NCBI RefSeq assembly: GCF_032164335.1
Contig: NZ_CP134152.1
Location: 1,550,001 to 1,614,000, forward strand
Length of the DNA: 64,000 bases
Reading direction: 5' to 3'
DNA from: Winslowiella toletana
Lineage (GTDB): Bacteria > Pseudomonadota > Gammaproteobacteria > Enterobacterales > Enterobacteriaceae
Every line of letters starts with the position of its first letter. Within the stretch, counting starts at the first letter, position 1. Positions 1 to 7,877 of this stretch are shown one piece after another. The notes below the pieces were generated by a model. It was not told the origin of the DNA. It ran no database searches and was given only the letters and a program-made list of their open reading frames with translations. The position numbers and the translations under genes are program-made.

Positions 1-468
1 GACCTGACCATGTACTGGGAGTTTATCCGCTGCTATATGGAGGAGGGCGATGAGTACCTCCCGGACCTGGTGGACACCATTCCCTGGTGCCCGCCGGTGG
101 AAAAACAGAAGGAAGGCTGGCTGTTCGGTCTCCTCTACCTCAGCAAGCAGTTGTTCGGGCGGCTCGGTCTGATTGTGAATGCGCTGCAGCTGCCCATTTT
201 CTTCGTGATCAGCTTTCCGCGCTGGCTGGTGATGGCGACCAGTAAAATCCCGGCATGGCCGGCGGAGGTGGTTGCGGCCTGTCAGCCGGCTGCAGACGAT
301 CCGGTAAATAAGGGGGCGGAGAATAACCCGCCGCAGGTCTGGCGGCCGATGCTGGGGCTACAGGGTAAAACGCGCTATGCACAAAGCTTTGCCCGGGAGC
401 GCGGGGCGATGGACCGGATAGTTGCCCGCCTGAAAGCCAAATATGGTGGGCAGGAGAGCGCAGACTGA
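1..468 (+). CDS. DUF6708-type membrane protein, C-terminal part (array copy 1)
   Basis: The reading frame is open from the first base of the window, so the gene starts upstream. The visible residues match the last ~155 residues of the two complete copies at 2068-3156 and 4342-5436, including the blocks WEFIRCYMEEGDEYLPDL and NPPQVWRPMLGLQG. A hydrophobic segment (LGLIVNALQLPIFFVISF) suggests membrane association. I recognise the family as DUF6708, whose genes lie beside VasX-type T6SS effectors and are thought to give immunity; that role is inferred from context. This copy is nearly identical to copy 3 over the shared part, apart from the last residues (VARLKAKYGG instead of TARLRVKYGG). A strong terminator hairpin follows the stop. 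Confidence 0.7.
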   Translation, partial: DLTMYWEFIRCYMEEGDEYLPDLVDTIPWCPPVEKQKEGWLFGLLYLSKQLFGRLGLIVNALQLPIFFVISFPRWLVMATSKIPAWPAEVVAACQPAADDPVNKGAENNPPQVWRPMLGLQGKTRYAQSFARERGAMDRIVARLKAKYGGQESAD

Positions 469-487
469 AAGGTTTTCCGGTCACGAA

Positions 488-990
488 CCGAAAAGGATCT
501 CCTCGAGATCCTTTTTCTTTGTGCGTAATCTCCTGCTCTGTAAACGAAAAAAAACTGGCAGGTGGTTTTTCCGATGGACAGAAAATCCGGGCAGATTTTC
601 TAACCGAGGTAACTGAGTGTACCAGGCCGCAATTACCAAAACTGCTCTTCCGGTGCAGCTGTACTCCAGCCACAACTTCAGGACCTCTTTAGTACTCCTT
701 GTTGCACACCCCTGTTACCAATGGCTGCTGCTACTGGCGCGTTGTCGTGCCTTACCGGGTTGGACTCAAGATGATAGTTACCGGAACGGGCGCAGCAGTC
801 GGACTGAACGATGGGTTCGTTCACCCGGCCGCTGTAAGCGTCACCTTCGCGCTCTGTCCCGCACCTGTGGCTGGATGCACTTCAGGTGCCTTTGCGAAAA
901 GAATTTTGTCCGTTTCTCTTTTCCGGAGGTCGTCAGTCCTTTGCCTCTCATCGTGTGCCTCCGGGACAGTCAGGTATCCAGTAAATTTCG
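488..990 (+). ncRNA. ColE1/p15A-like RNA I/RNA II region, copy 1
   Basis: The sequence reads like the primer RNA region of ColE1-type plasmids recalled from memory. In order it holds the GGATCTCCTCGAGATCC hairpin, GCGTAATCTCCTGCTCTGTA and AACGAAAAAAA (very close to p15A), a CGAGGTAACTG element, GTTACCAATGGCTGCTGCTA, CCGGGTTGGACTCAAGATGA, TAGTTACCGG and GTCGGACTGAACGATGGGTT. Similarity fades after TCAGGTATCCAGTAA (about 985). The GGGGGGCGGAGCC stretch around the RNA-DNA switch of functional origins is not seen. On the minus strand the RNA I promoter position keeps a TGAAG -35-like element, but the -10 has become TGCACC. It is therefore probably a non-replicating relic, or a domesticated RNA locus. 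No protein is encoded here. Confidence 0.75.
491..516 (+). terminator. Hairpin terminator after DUF6708 copy 1
   Basis: Perfect 11-bp stem (AAAAGGATCTC pairing with GAGATCCTTTT), CTC loop, then T residues, starting 22 bases after the stop codon. The same hairpin recurs at 3179 and 5459. It matches the hairpin that begins the RNA II homology in ColE1-type origins, so it may serve both roles. Confidence 0.75.
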
Positions 991-1097
991 CTTATGTCAT
1001 GCGTGGTGTATGATGAGGAGATAACCACCATAAAAACAGGGGCATAGTTTCCGGTCAGCCGGTCAGCCTCCCTGACAGGAAAAGGAACTGACTCATC

Positions 1098-2075
1098 ATG
1101 AGCAACGCGAAGGGATGCAAATTCTGCCGGCGCTACGGTTTATCCGTCTTACCGGTTCGTCCGGCAGTCATGGAAAAAGGCGAGGCCGACTACGCCGCCC
1201 GGCTGATGCGGCAGGGCTATCTGTATATCCTGGCGGAACGCTCACAGCGCTGGATGAACTATTACGCCACCGGCGACGGTTATTTTTATCCGCTGCCGGA
1301 AGGCGGCAGCGTACCACCGCGCGTGGAAAGTGGGGAGATGAAATCCGGCACGCTGGCGACGGAGATGGCGGCGCAAGGCATGACGTTTGGCGGGACGGTG
1401 TTCTCGGCGTACTTCCAGTGGATGGTGCTGAGCTATGGTCTGAAAAATAGCGGCCTGCCGGTTGAAGGGAAGGTTGCGACGGTGTTCGGGGCCAATGCCG
1501 GCATGGCGGTGGCGTCAACGGCGGAGGCGCTGAAGCTGGCGATGACGCCGCTGATATCGCTGGAGCTGCCTTCAGCCATGTCGGTGATAAGGAACGGTGC
1601 GATGAGGATTGTGGGGACAGTTATCTGGGGCTGGATAGGGTATGGCGGCGGACTGATTTATGCCGGGGCTGAAGTAGATAGCGCTTTGGATGCGTGGAAT
1701 AACGGAAAGAAAGATATCGGTATTGCGCATGCAATTAATGCCTTAGGTGTTGGTATGATGACCGTGGGTGGTGGCAGCAAAATATCGTTCGCAATCCTTG
1801 GTCGTTTGGGGTTATCAGCAACAATGCTTGGCAGTTCAGAACTGGCAGTGTTCTTCCTGGGACCAGCGGGGATTTTTGTCGGGATGCTGCTGGCTCTGGG
1901 AGAGGGAGCCAGGATGTTAATTCATAGCCGCAATAATATACAGACCTGGCTGCTCAGCACGCAATGGCGGCGGGTACCGCCGGGTGAGAACGATATTCCG
2001 GCTATTTATCCGGACGCCCGCATGGAAAAAGAGGGCTATATGGCCCTGACAGTACAGGAAGACGCACATGTTTAA
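1098..2075 (+). CDS. Truncated VasX-type T6SS effector, array copy 1
   Basis: Encodes 325 residues. The N-terminus has CKFCRRYGLSVLPVRPAV, then an R-Q-G-Y-L-Y-I-L motif; I recognise this as the N-terminal region of VasX/BTH_I2691-type type VI secretion effectors, which are normally much longer membrane-acting toxins. After ~75 residues it passes to a region with several hydrophobic stretches (TPLISLELPS, MRIVGTVIWGWIGYGGGLIY, LGPAGIFVGMLLALGEG) and ends in a conserved tail (WRRVPPGENDIPAIYPDARM). It looks like an internal-deletion derivative that keeps both ends. The sequence AAAGGAACTG lies upstream as a weak ribosome site. Its last 8 bases overlap the DUF6708 start, as in effector-immunity pairs. 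Whether it is still toxic is unknown. Confidence 0.65.
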   Translation: MSNAKGCKFCRRYGLSVLPVRPAVMEKGEADYAARLMRQGYLYILAERSQRWMNYYATGDGYFYPLPEGGSVPPRVESGEMKSGTLATEMAAQGMTFGGTVFSAYFQWMVLSYGLKNSGLPVEGKVATVFGANAGMAVASTAEALKLAMTPLISLELPSAMSVIRNGAMRIVGTVIWGWIGYGGGLIYAGAEVDSALDAWNNGKKDIGIAHAINALGVGMMTVGGGSKISFAILGRLGLSATMLGSSELAVFFLGPAGIFVGMLLALGEGARMLIHSRNNIQTWLLSTQWRRVPPGENDIPAIYPDARMEKEGYMALTVQEDAHV

Positions 2076-3156
2076 CCCTTTTAAGCGGGTACCAGCCGAC
2101 CCGTCAAAACTGTTCCATAGGGGTCTTTCTTGTCTCAGTGATAAAGGCGTCTCCCGTGTTTATTCGCAGAAAACCGGTGACCCGGATGTGAAAGGAATTT
2201 ACGGATTCGACAGCGTGGTGCGGCTGAACTCGACCTATCTGGAGCTGGTTGACCGTTATTACAACTGGCGCGGAACGTGGACGCTGGCCGGGGCTTTCTT
2301 TTTTTGCTGGTCATTTTTCGGTTTCTTTGTTTGGCAACTGATTACAACCCTGGTGCAGGGAGAGTTTGTTTTTTTTGACTGGTTTTTTTTTATAGGTATG
2401 TGGAGTGTTGCCCTTCTTATTTCTTGGGCAACATATCGATTAATGACCTCTGAGATGTTTTTCAGTACCTATTACCCGATCCGCTTTAACCGTAAAAACG
2501 GGATGGTGTATGTCCACCAGTCCGGTGGAGATGTTTTATCAGTACCGTGGCAGGATCTTCGTTTTGTTCTGACTGGTGGAAAGAATTTCACCATTACAGA
2601 ATGGACCATTACAGGGTGTGTTATGGCAGATGACGGGGACGCGATCACGCGGACCTTCCCCCTTCCGATTAATCTGGCCTGGGATCCCGAAGACCTGACC
2701 ATGTGCTGGGAATTTATCCGCTGTTATATGGAAGAAGGTGACGAATATCTTCCGGATCTGGTGGATACGATACCCTGGTGCCCGCCGGTGGAAAATCAGA
2801 AAGAGGGCTGGCTGTTCGGATTACTCTATCTCAGTAAGCAGTACGGGCGGCTCGGATTGCTGGTAAATGCACTGCAGTTTCCCTTCTTTTTCATCATCAG
2901 CTTTTCACGCTGGCTGGTCATGAAAACCAGTAAGGTACCGATCTGGCCTGCGGAGATAGCTGCGACCTGTCAGCCGGATGAAAACGACCCGGTCAACAAG
3001 GGGGCTGAGCACAATCCGCCGCAGGTCTGGCGGCCAATGCTGGGGCTACAGGGTAGAACGCGCTATGCACAAAGCTTTGCCCGGGAGCGCGAGGCGATGG
3101 ACCGGATTACCGCCCGCCTGAGAGTCAAATATGGTGGGCAGGAGAGCGCAGACTGA
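2068..3156 (+). CDS. DUF6708-type membrane protein, probable immunity protein (copy 2)
   Basis: Encodes 362 residues and starts at an ATG overlapping the end of the effector gene. The N-terminal ~75 residues are soluble (MFNPFKRVPADPSK, GDPDVKGIYGFDSVVRLNSTYLELVD). Two hydrophobic segments follow (about residues 75-98 and 103-125), then a basic/aromatic block (YYPIRFNRKNGMVYV), and a third hydrophobic segment near residue 270. The layout fits an inner-membrane protein guarding against a membrane-acting effector; the role is inferred from pairing. Against copy 3 the two ends are nearly identical, while the membrane segments and residues ~170-215 differ strongly, which suggests diversified specificity. 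Confidence 0.65.
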   Translation: MFNPFKRVPADPSKLFHRGLSCLSDKGVSRVYSQKTGDPDVKGIYGFDSVVRLNSTYLELVDRYYNWRGTWTLAGAFFFCWSFFGFFVWQLITTLVQGEFVFFDWFFFIGMWSVALLISWATYRLMTSEMFFSTYYPIRFNRKNGMVYVHQSGGDVLSVPWQDLRFVLTGGKNFTITEWTITGCVMADDGDAITRTFPLPINLAWDPEDLTMCWEFIRCYMEEGDEYLPDLVDTIPWCPPVENQKEGWLFGLLYLSKQYGRLGLLVNALQFPFFFIISFSRWLVMKTSKVPIWPAEIAATCQPDENDPVNKGAEHNPPQVWRPMLGLQGRTRYAQSFAREREAMDRITARLRVKYGGQESAD

Positions 3157-3174
3157 CGGCCTACCAGGTCACGA

Positions 3175-3670
3175 ACCGAAAAGGATCTCCTCGAGATCCT
3201 TTTTCTTTGTGCGTAATCTCCTGCTCTGTAAACGAAAAAAACTGGCAGATGATTTTTCCGATGGACAGAAAATCCAGGCAGATTCTCTAGCCGAGGTAAC
3301 TGGGTGTACCAGGCCGCAATTACCAAATCTGCTCTCCCGGTGTAGCTGTACTCAAGCCACAACTTCAGGACCTCTTTAGTACTCCTTAGTTGCACACCCC
3401 TGTTACCAATGGCTGCTGCCACTTGCGCGTTGTCGTGCCTTACCGGGTTGGACTCAAGATGATAGTTACCGGAACGGGCGCAGCAGTCGGACTGAACGAT
3501 GGGTTCGTTCACCCGGTCGCTGTAAGCGTCACCTTCGCGCTCTGTCCCGCACCTGTCGCTGGATGCACCGCAGGTGCCTTTGCGAAAAGGATTTTGTCCG
3601 TTTCTCTTTTTCCGGAGGTCGTCAGTCCTTTGCCTCTCATCGTGTGCCTTCAGGTATCCAGTAAATTTCG
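3175..3670 (+). ncRNA. ColE1/p15A-like RNA I/RNA II region, copy 2
   Basis: Second copy of the plasmid-primer-like sequence, in the same orientation and again directly after a DUF6708 gene. It shares CCGGGTTGGACTCAAGATGA, GTTACCGG and GTCGGACTGAACGATGGGTT with copy 1 but has point changes. On the minus strand the RNA I -10 position reads TACACC, closer to the TACACT of pBR322 than in copies 1 and 3, so this copy most resembles a working antisense promoter. It lacks about ten bases (CCGGGACAGT) that copy 1 has near its right end, and the terminal RNA-DNA switch region is again not recognisable. Confidence 0.75.
3179..3204 (+). terminator. Hairpin terminator after DUF6708 copy 2
   Basis: Same perfect 11-bp stem with CTC loop and T tract as at 491, beginning 22 bases after the stop codon. 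Confidence 0.75.
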
Positions 3671-3768
3671 CTTATGTCATGCGTGGTGTATGATGAGGAG
3701 ATAACCACCATAAAAACAGGGGCATAGTGCCGGTCAGCCTCCCTGACAGGAAAAGGAACTGACTCATC

Positions 3769-4349
3769 ATGAGCAACGCGAAGGGATGCAAATTCTGCCG
3801 GCGCTACGGTTTACCCGTCTTACCGGTTCGTCCGGCAGTCATGGAAAAAGGCGACAGGCTGCCGACGCCGCCAGGCAGCATCACTGTGGCGGCGGAAGGC
3901 GAGGCCGACTACGCCGCCCGGCTGATGCGGCAGGGGTATCTGTATATCCTGGCGGAACGCTCACAGCGCTGGATGAACTATTACGCCACCGGCGACGGTT
4001 ATTTTTATCCGCTGCCGGTGTCGGGATGATGACCGTTGGTGGAGGCAGCAGAATATCCGTTGCGCTCCTCACCTCATTGTTTGGCGTATCGCGGGCCACT
4101 CTGGCCGGCTTCCAACTGGCGGCGTTTTTGCTGGGACCAGCGGGGATTTTTGTCGGGATGCTGCTGGCTCTGGGAGCGGGAGCCTGGCTGTTAACTCACA
4201 GCCGCAATAATATACAGAGCTGGCTGCTCAGCACGCAGTGGCGGCGGGTGCCGCCGGGTGAGAACGATATTCCGGCTATTTATCCGGACGCACTTATGGA
4301 AAAGGATGGCTATATGGCCCTGAACGCACAGGGAGCGGCACATGTTTAA
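3769..4349 (+). pseudogene. VasX-type effector remnant, array copy 2 (deleted and frameshifted)
   Basis: The N-terminal frame (from 3769) begins MSNAKGCKFCRRYGLPVLPV and runs to FYPLP. It then meets a deletion junction near 4016 and stops at 4027-4029. The C-terminal part (GVGMMTVGGGSRISV, LGPAGIFVGMLLALGAG, WRRVPPGENDIPAIYPDALM) continues in another frame to 4349, so the central region is lost and the fusion is out of frame. It keeps 16 residues (DRLPTPPGSITVAAEG) missing from copy 1. It overlaps the next DUF6708 start by 8 bases, as copy 1 does. It cannot make a full effector. Confidence 0.7.
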
Positions 4350-5436
4350 TCCCTTTAAACGACTCCCTATCGACCCGTCAAAGCGGTTTTACACCGGGTT
4401 TCTCCGGCTCAGTGATGAAAATGTTAGCCGGATTTATTCGCACACAACAGGCGACCCGGATGTGAAAGGGATTTACGGGTTCGACAGCGTGGTGCGGCTG
4501 AACTCGACCTATCTCGAGCTGGTTGATCGTTCTTACAACTGGCGTGGGACGTGGACGCTGGCCGGGGCTTTCTTTTTTTGTCTGATATTTATAGGCACCT
4601 TTCTCTCATTGATAGTTCCTATGCTCTGGGAGGGCGGGTATCCGCTTCAGACTTGGATATATTTGATTGTGGTATGGTGCTTAATATCACTTCCACTCTC
4701 TTGGGTAACATACCGGTCGATGACCTCCGAGATATTTTTCAGCACCTACTATCCGATCCGTTTTAACCGTAAAAACGGGATGGTGTATGTGTACCAGTCC
4801 GGTGGGACTGTGCTGTCCGTTCCGTGGCGGGATATCCACTTTGTTCTGTGTTCAGCAAAAATGCCATTATCAACGCAGTGGACCATTGTGGGGTGCACTA
4901 CGGAAGAAGACGGGGACACGGTAGCGGAGGTGATCCCCCTTCCGATTGATTTGAGCCAGGGCCCTGAGGTCATACTCATGTACTGGGAATTTATCCGCTG
5001 TTATATGGAGGAGGGCGATGAGTACCTCCCGGACCTGGTGGACACCATTCCCTGGTGCCCGCCGGTGGAAAAACAGAAGGAAGGCTGGCTGTTCGGTCTG
5101 CTCTACCTCAGCAAGCAGTTGTTCGGGCGGCTCGGTCTGATTGTGAATGCGCTGCAGCTGCCCATTTTCTTCGTGATCAGCTTTCCGCGCTGGCTGGTGA
5201 TGGCGACCAGCAAAATTCCGGCATGGCCGGCGGAGGTGGTTGCGGCCTGTCAGCCGGCTGCAGACGATCCGGTAAATAAGGGGGCGGAGAATAACCCGCC
5301 GCAGGTCTGGCGGCCGATGCTGGGGCTACAGGGTAAAACGCGCTATGCACAAAGCTTTACCCGGGAGCGCGAGGCGATGGACCGGATTACCGCCCGCCTG
5401 AGAGTCAAATATGGTGGGCAGGAGAGCGCAGACTGA
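4342..5436 (+). CDS. DUF6708-type membrane protein, probable immunity protein (copy 3)
   Basis: Encodes 364 residues, complete, starting inside the last codons of the broken effector copy. The architecture matches copy 2: conserved N-terminus (MFNPFKRLPIDPSK, GDPDVKGIYGFDSVVRLNS), two hydrophobic segments (about residues 75-98 and 105-125), the YYPIRFNRKNGMVYV block, and a C-terminal hydrophobic stretch before NPPQVWRPMLGLQG. The transmembrane part and residues ~170-215 are unlike copy 2. Its final third matches the partial copy at 1-468 almost exactly. A membrane immunity role is inferred, and its own effector partner is broken. An identical terminator follows. Confidence 0.65.
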   Translation: MFNPFKRLPIDPSKRFYTGFLRLSDENVSRIYSHTTGDPDVKGIYGFDSVVRLNSTYLELVDRSYNWRGTWTLAGAFFFCLIFIGTFLSLIVPMLWEGGYPLQTWIYLIVVWCLISLPLSWVTYRSMTSEIFFSTYYPIRFNRKNGMVYVYQSGGTVLSVPWRDIHFVLCSAKMPLSTQWTIVGCTTEEDGDTVAEVIPLPIDLSQGPEVILMYWEFIRCYMEEGDEYLPDLVDTIPWCPPVEKQKEGWLFGLLYLSKQLFGRLGLIVNALQLPIFFVISFPRWLVMATSKIPAWPAEVVAACQPAADDPVNKGAENNPPQVWRPMLGLQGKTRYAQSFTREREAMDRITARLRVKYGGQESAD

Positions 5437-5454
5437 CGGCATACCAGGTCACGA

Positions 5455-5970
5455 ACCGAAAAGGATCTCCTCGAGATCCTTTTTCTTTGTGCGTAATCTC
5501 CTGCTCTGTAAACGAAAAAAACTGGCAGGTGGTTTTTCCGATGGACAGAAAATCCAGGCAGATTTTCTAACCGAGGTAACTGGGTGTACCAGGCCGCAAT
5601 TACCAAAACTGCTCTTCCGGTGCAGCTGTACTCCAGCCACAACTTCAGGACCTCTTTAGTACTCCTTGTTGCACACCCCTGTTACCAATGGCTGCTGCTA
5701 CTGGCGCTTTGTCGTGCCTTTCCGGGTTGAACTCAAGATGATAGTTACCGGAACGGGCGCAGCAGTCGGACTGAACGATAGGGTCGTTCACCCGGCCGCT
5801 GTAAGCGTCACCTTCGCGCTCTGTCCCGCACCTGTGGCTGGATGCACTTCAGGTGCCTTTGCGAAAAGAATTTTGTCCGTTTCTCTTTTCCGGAGGTCGT
5901 CAGTCCTTTGCCTCTCATCGTGTGTCTCAGGGACAGTCAGGTATCGAGTAAATTTCGCTTATGTCATGCG
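5455..5970 (+). ncRNA. ColE1/p15A-like RNA I/RNA II region, copy 3
   Basis: Third copy, after the third DUF6708 gene. It carries the terminator hairpin, CGAGGTAACTG, GTTACCAATGGCTGCTGCTA, a variant CCGGGTTGAACTCAAGATGA and GTCGGACTGAACGATAGGGT. It agrees with the other copies up to ATGTCATGCGTG and then changes abruptly to IS66-like sequence at about 5971, so the array is cut here. The minus-strand RNA I -10 position reads TGCACC, as in copy 1. Confidence 0.75.
5459..5484 (+). terminator. Hairpin terminator after DUF6708 copy 3
   Basis: Perfect 11-bp stem, CTC loop and T tract, identical to those at 491 and 3179. Confidence 0.75.
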
Positions 5971-5977
5971 TGATATC

Positions 5978-6347
5978 GCCATGCCGGAGCCGGGCATGGC
6001 AGACGTTATCGGGCGGTGAGAGCAGTGGCACCGTGGTTACCTTTACGGGCAGAAGAGCGGGAGATGCCGTTTTTCGGTATGTACGTCGCGGTCGGGATAT
6101 CCGGCCTTCGCTCTGCCAGAGGCGTAACCATTTAAAGACCAGATTATCATTAACGCCTTATTCACGGGCAAGCCCGGCAACGCTCGCCCTCTTCTTCACT
6201 GACCTTGAGTGCCGTTTTGACCAGTAATATTGCAGACAGGAACGTCGTTGTTGTGTACTCACGGAGGTGTCCACCTGTAGAAATAAGTGGATGCCTTAAC
6301 GACAGAGCCTGACGAAGAGAACCAGACGATGCTGAGTTGACGCTTAC
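5978..6347 (-). mobile_element. IS66-family remnant (tnpA fragment and one terminal repeat)
   Basis: Read on the minus strand from a GTG at 6262, one frame gives MSTQQRRS, SVAGLARE, a stop codon, then GVNDNLVFKWLRLWQSEGRI and, after a frame slip, ASPALLPVKVTTV. This is the pattern of IS66-family TnpA. The outer end at 6331-6347 reads GTAAGCGTCAACTCAGC on the minus strand, starting with the GTAAGCG typical of IS66 inverted repeats. tnpB and tnpC are absent. An 8-bp hairpin (GCCATGCC/GGCATGGC, 5978-6000) marks the other end. It truncates the array and lies 25 bases from the 3' end of the repair gene. Confidence 0.7.
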
Positions 6348-6372
6348 CTACGCCCAATGGCACCTTCCTTTT

Positions 6373-7818
6373 CTACGACATATTTTTCCAGATATGCATC
6401 ACCGCATAACTGCGCCACGGTCGCCATGCCTGCGACATCTCTTCAGCCTGTTTTGCGCTAACGCCCCCAAGATTGTTTCTTACCGCAATATCCTCTTTCG
6501 GAAAGGCATCCGGCCAGCGTAGCGCGCGCATCGCAATATAGTTAGCGGTCCACTGGCCGATACCTGGCAGCGTCACCAGTTGAGCTATCGTTTGATCCGG
6601 GTCGTTGCCCGCCTCAAGCCGAAGATCACCGGATGCACAAGCTTGCGCCATGGCAATAATGCATCTGGCTCGGGCACTGACAATCCCGAGGCTGGCGATA
6701 TCATCGATACTGGCATCGATAACACGGGTCGCCAGTGGTGACAGGCGGCTGAGTCCGGCAAACGGTGTGGTAATCGGGTCGCCAAAAGCGTCGGCAAAGC
6801 GACAGGCAATAGTGGTCGCGGCTTTAACGGTGATTTGCTGGCCGAGAATCGCGCGGATCGCCATTTCGAAGCCATCAAATGCGCCGGGTACCCGCAGACC
6901 TGGATTAGTGAGCAGGCTCTGTTGCAGCAGCGGATGCTGTTGCAAATGGGCAGCAATCAGATCCGGACGGGCACTGAGGTCAAACAGGTTGCGTAAGCGC
7001 CGTAACAGTGCTGGCAGCACCGGGGTTAACGAATGGGTAAACTCGACCATTAGCGCGTGTTTCGCCGGCGCATGCGTCACGCGCACCCATCCGGTATGGC
7101 TGCCAAGACGGACGGTGCGTGCATAACTGTCATCAGTGATTAATTCCACATCTTTAATCGCGCGCAGGCTGAGAAACGCCAGCATCGCCTGCCAGTCGTA
7201 GGGCGGGCGGTAGCTCAGTTGTAGAGTCGAGGTTTCACTATTGATTAAGCGATAGTTCGGATCAACGGCTGCTTTCCGCAGGCGGCTGGGCGACAGGCGA
7301 TACTGGCGATTAAACGCATCATTAAAGCGGCGCAGGCTGGAAAAACCACTGGCAAAAGCAATCTCAGTGACTGGCAGCTGAGTCTCGGTCAGCAATTGCT
7401 TGGCTAACAACAGACGCCGCGTCTGCTTCAGTTCGCGCGGCGAAACGCCGAGCTGTTGGTTCACGATACGCCGTAGCTGGCGTGAGCTGATACCCAGCTG
7501 TCCGGCAATAGTATGCAGGCTCTCTTCTTCTGCAACATTTTCATCAATCCGCTGCACTAACAGTTCGGCGATACGGTGCGCGTTGTCAACCGGCGCATGG
7601 CCGGGGGCCAGTTCAGGGCGGCAGCGCAGGCAGGGGCGAAAAGCGGCTTTTTCTGCCGCTTCGGCACTGTCGAAAAATAGGCAGTTTTCCTGGCGTGGCG
7701 CTTTCACCGGGCAGATCGGGCGGCAGTAAATACCGGTTGAGGTGACACCAACATAAAATACGCCGTCGAAACGCACATCGCGCGAGGTGAGTGCCTGATA
7801 AGCGGCATTGTTATCCAT
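6373..7818 (-). CDS. Ada-type sensor / AraC HTH / AlkA DNA glycosylase fusion
   Basis: Encodes 481 residues with three parts. First, an Ada-like metal-binding domain (about residues 1-75) with GIYCRPICPVK and CLRCRPE, giving the four cysteines that bind zinc and accept methyl groups from phosphotriesters. Second, an AraC-type helix-turn-helix region (about 80-185, with ELKQTRRLLLAKQLL and FASGFSSLRRFNDAF). Third, an AlkA-type 3-methyladenine glycosylase with the helix-hairpin-helix LVTLPGIGQWTANYIAMRAL and an acidic residue in FPKEDIAVR at the catalytic position. It probably senses alkylation, activates repair genes and excises alkylated bases. The start at 7818 is chosen for CAGGAG nine bases upstream. 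It is divergent from ogt. Confidence 0.85.
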   Translation of the reverse strand: MDNNAAYQALTSRDVRFDGVFYVGVTSTGIYCRPICPVKAPRQENCLFFDSAEAAEKAAFRPCLRCRPELAPGHAPVDNAHRIAELLVQRIDENVAEEESLHTIAGQLGISSRQLRRIVNQQLGVSPRELKQTRRLLLAKQLLTETQLPVTEIAFASGFSSLRRFNDAFNRQYRLSPSRLRKAAVDPNYRLINSETSTLQLSYRPPYDWQAMLAFLSLRAIKDVELITDDSYARTVRLGSHTGWVRVTHAPAKHALMVEFTHSLTPVLPALLRRLRNLFDLSARPDLIAAHLQQHPLLQQSLLTNPGLRVPGAFDGFEMAIRAILGQQITVKAATTIACRFADAFGDPITTPFAGLSRLSPLATRVIDASIDDIASLGIVSARARCIIAMAQACASGDLRLEAGNDPDQTIAQLVTLPGIGQWTANYIAMRALRWPDAFPKEDIAVRNNLGGVSAKQAEEMSQAWRPWRSYAVMHIWKNMS

Positions 7819-7877
7819 GATGCGGAACTCCTGACGGTAAAAGTTAACGCCACTGTAGAGCAAGCCATCACCCGCGA

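Larger units (their letters stand above)
1..5970 (+). repeat. Tandem array: RNA I/II-like region + effector + immunity units
   Basis: The unit order is [RNA I/II-like region]-[VasX-type remnant]-[DUF6708]. The terminator hairpins lie 2688 and 2280 bases apart. The window opens inside the immunity gene of an earlier unit and the array ends with an unpaired RNA I/II-like copy. About 90 bases just upstream of the effector start (GAGGAGATAACCACC, CCTGACAGGAAAAGGAACTG) are also repeated in the two complete units. All copies point the same way. This fits unequal crossing-over, or integration of a multimeric small replicon. Confidence 0.7.

Noticed and set aside
488-990. Vector contamination as source of the ColE1-like sequence
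   Set aside because: The copies differ from pBR322/pUC/p15A at many positions, are mutually diverged and are fused in order with effector/immunity genes.
617-1024. Open frames inside the RNA I/II-like repeats
   Set aside because: They differ between copies, overlap each other, lack ribosome sites and are explained by the plasmid-primer homology.
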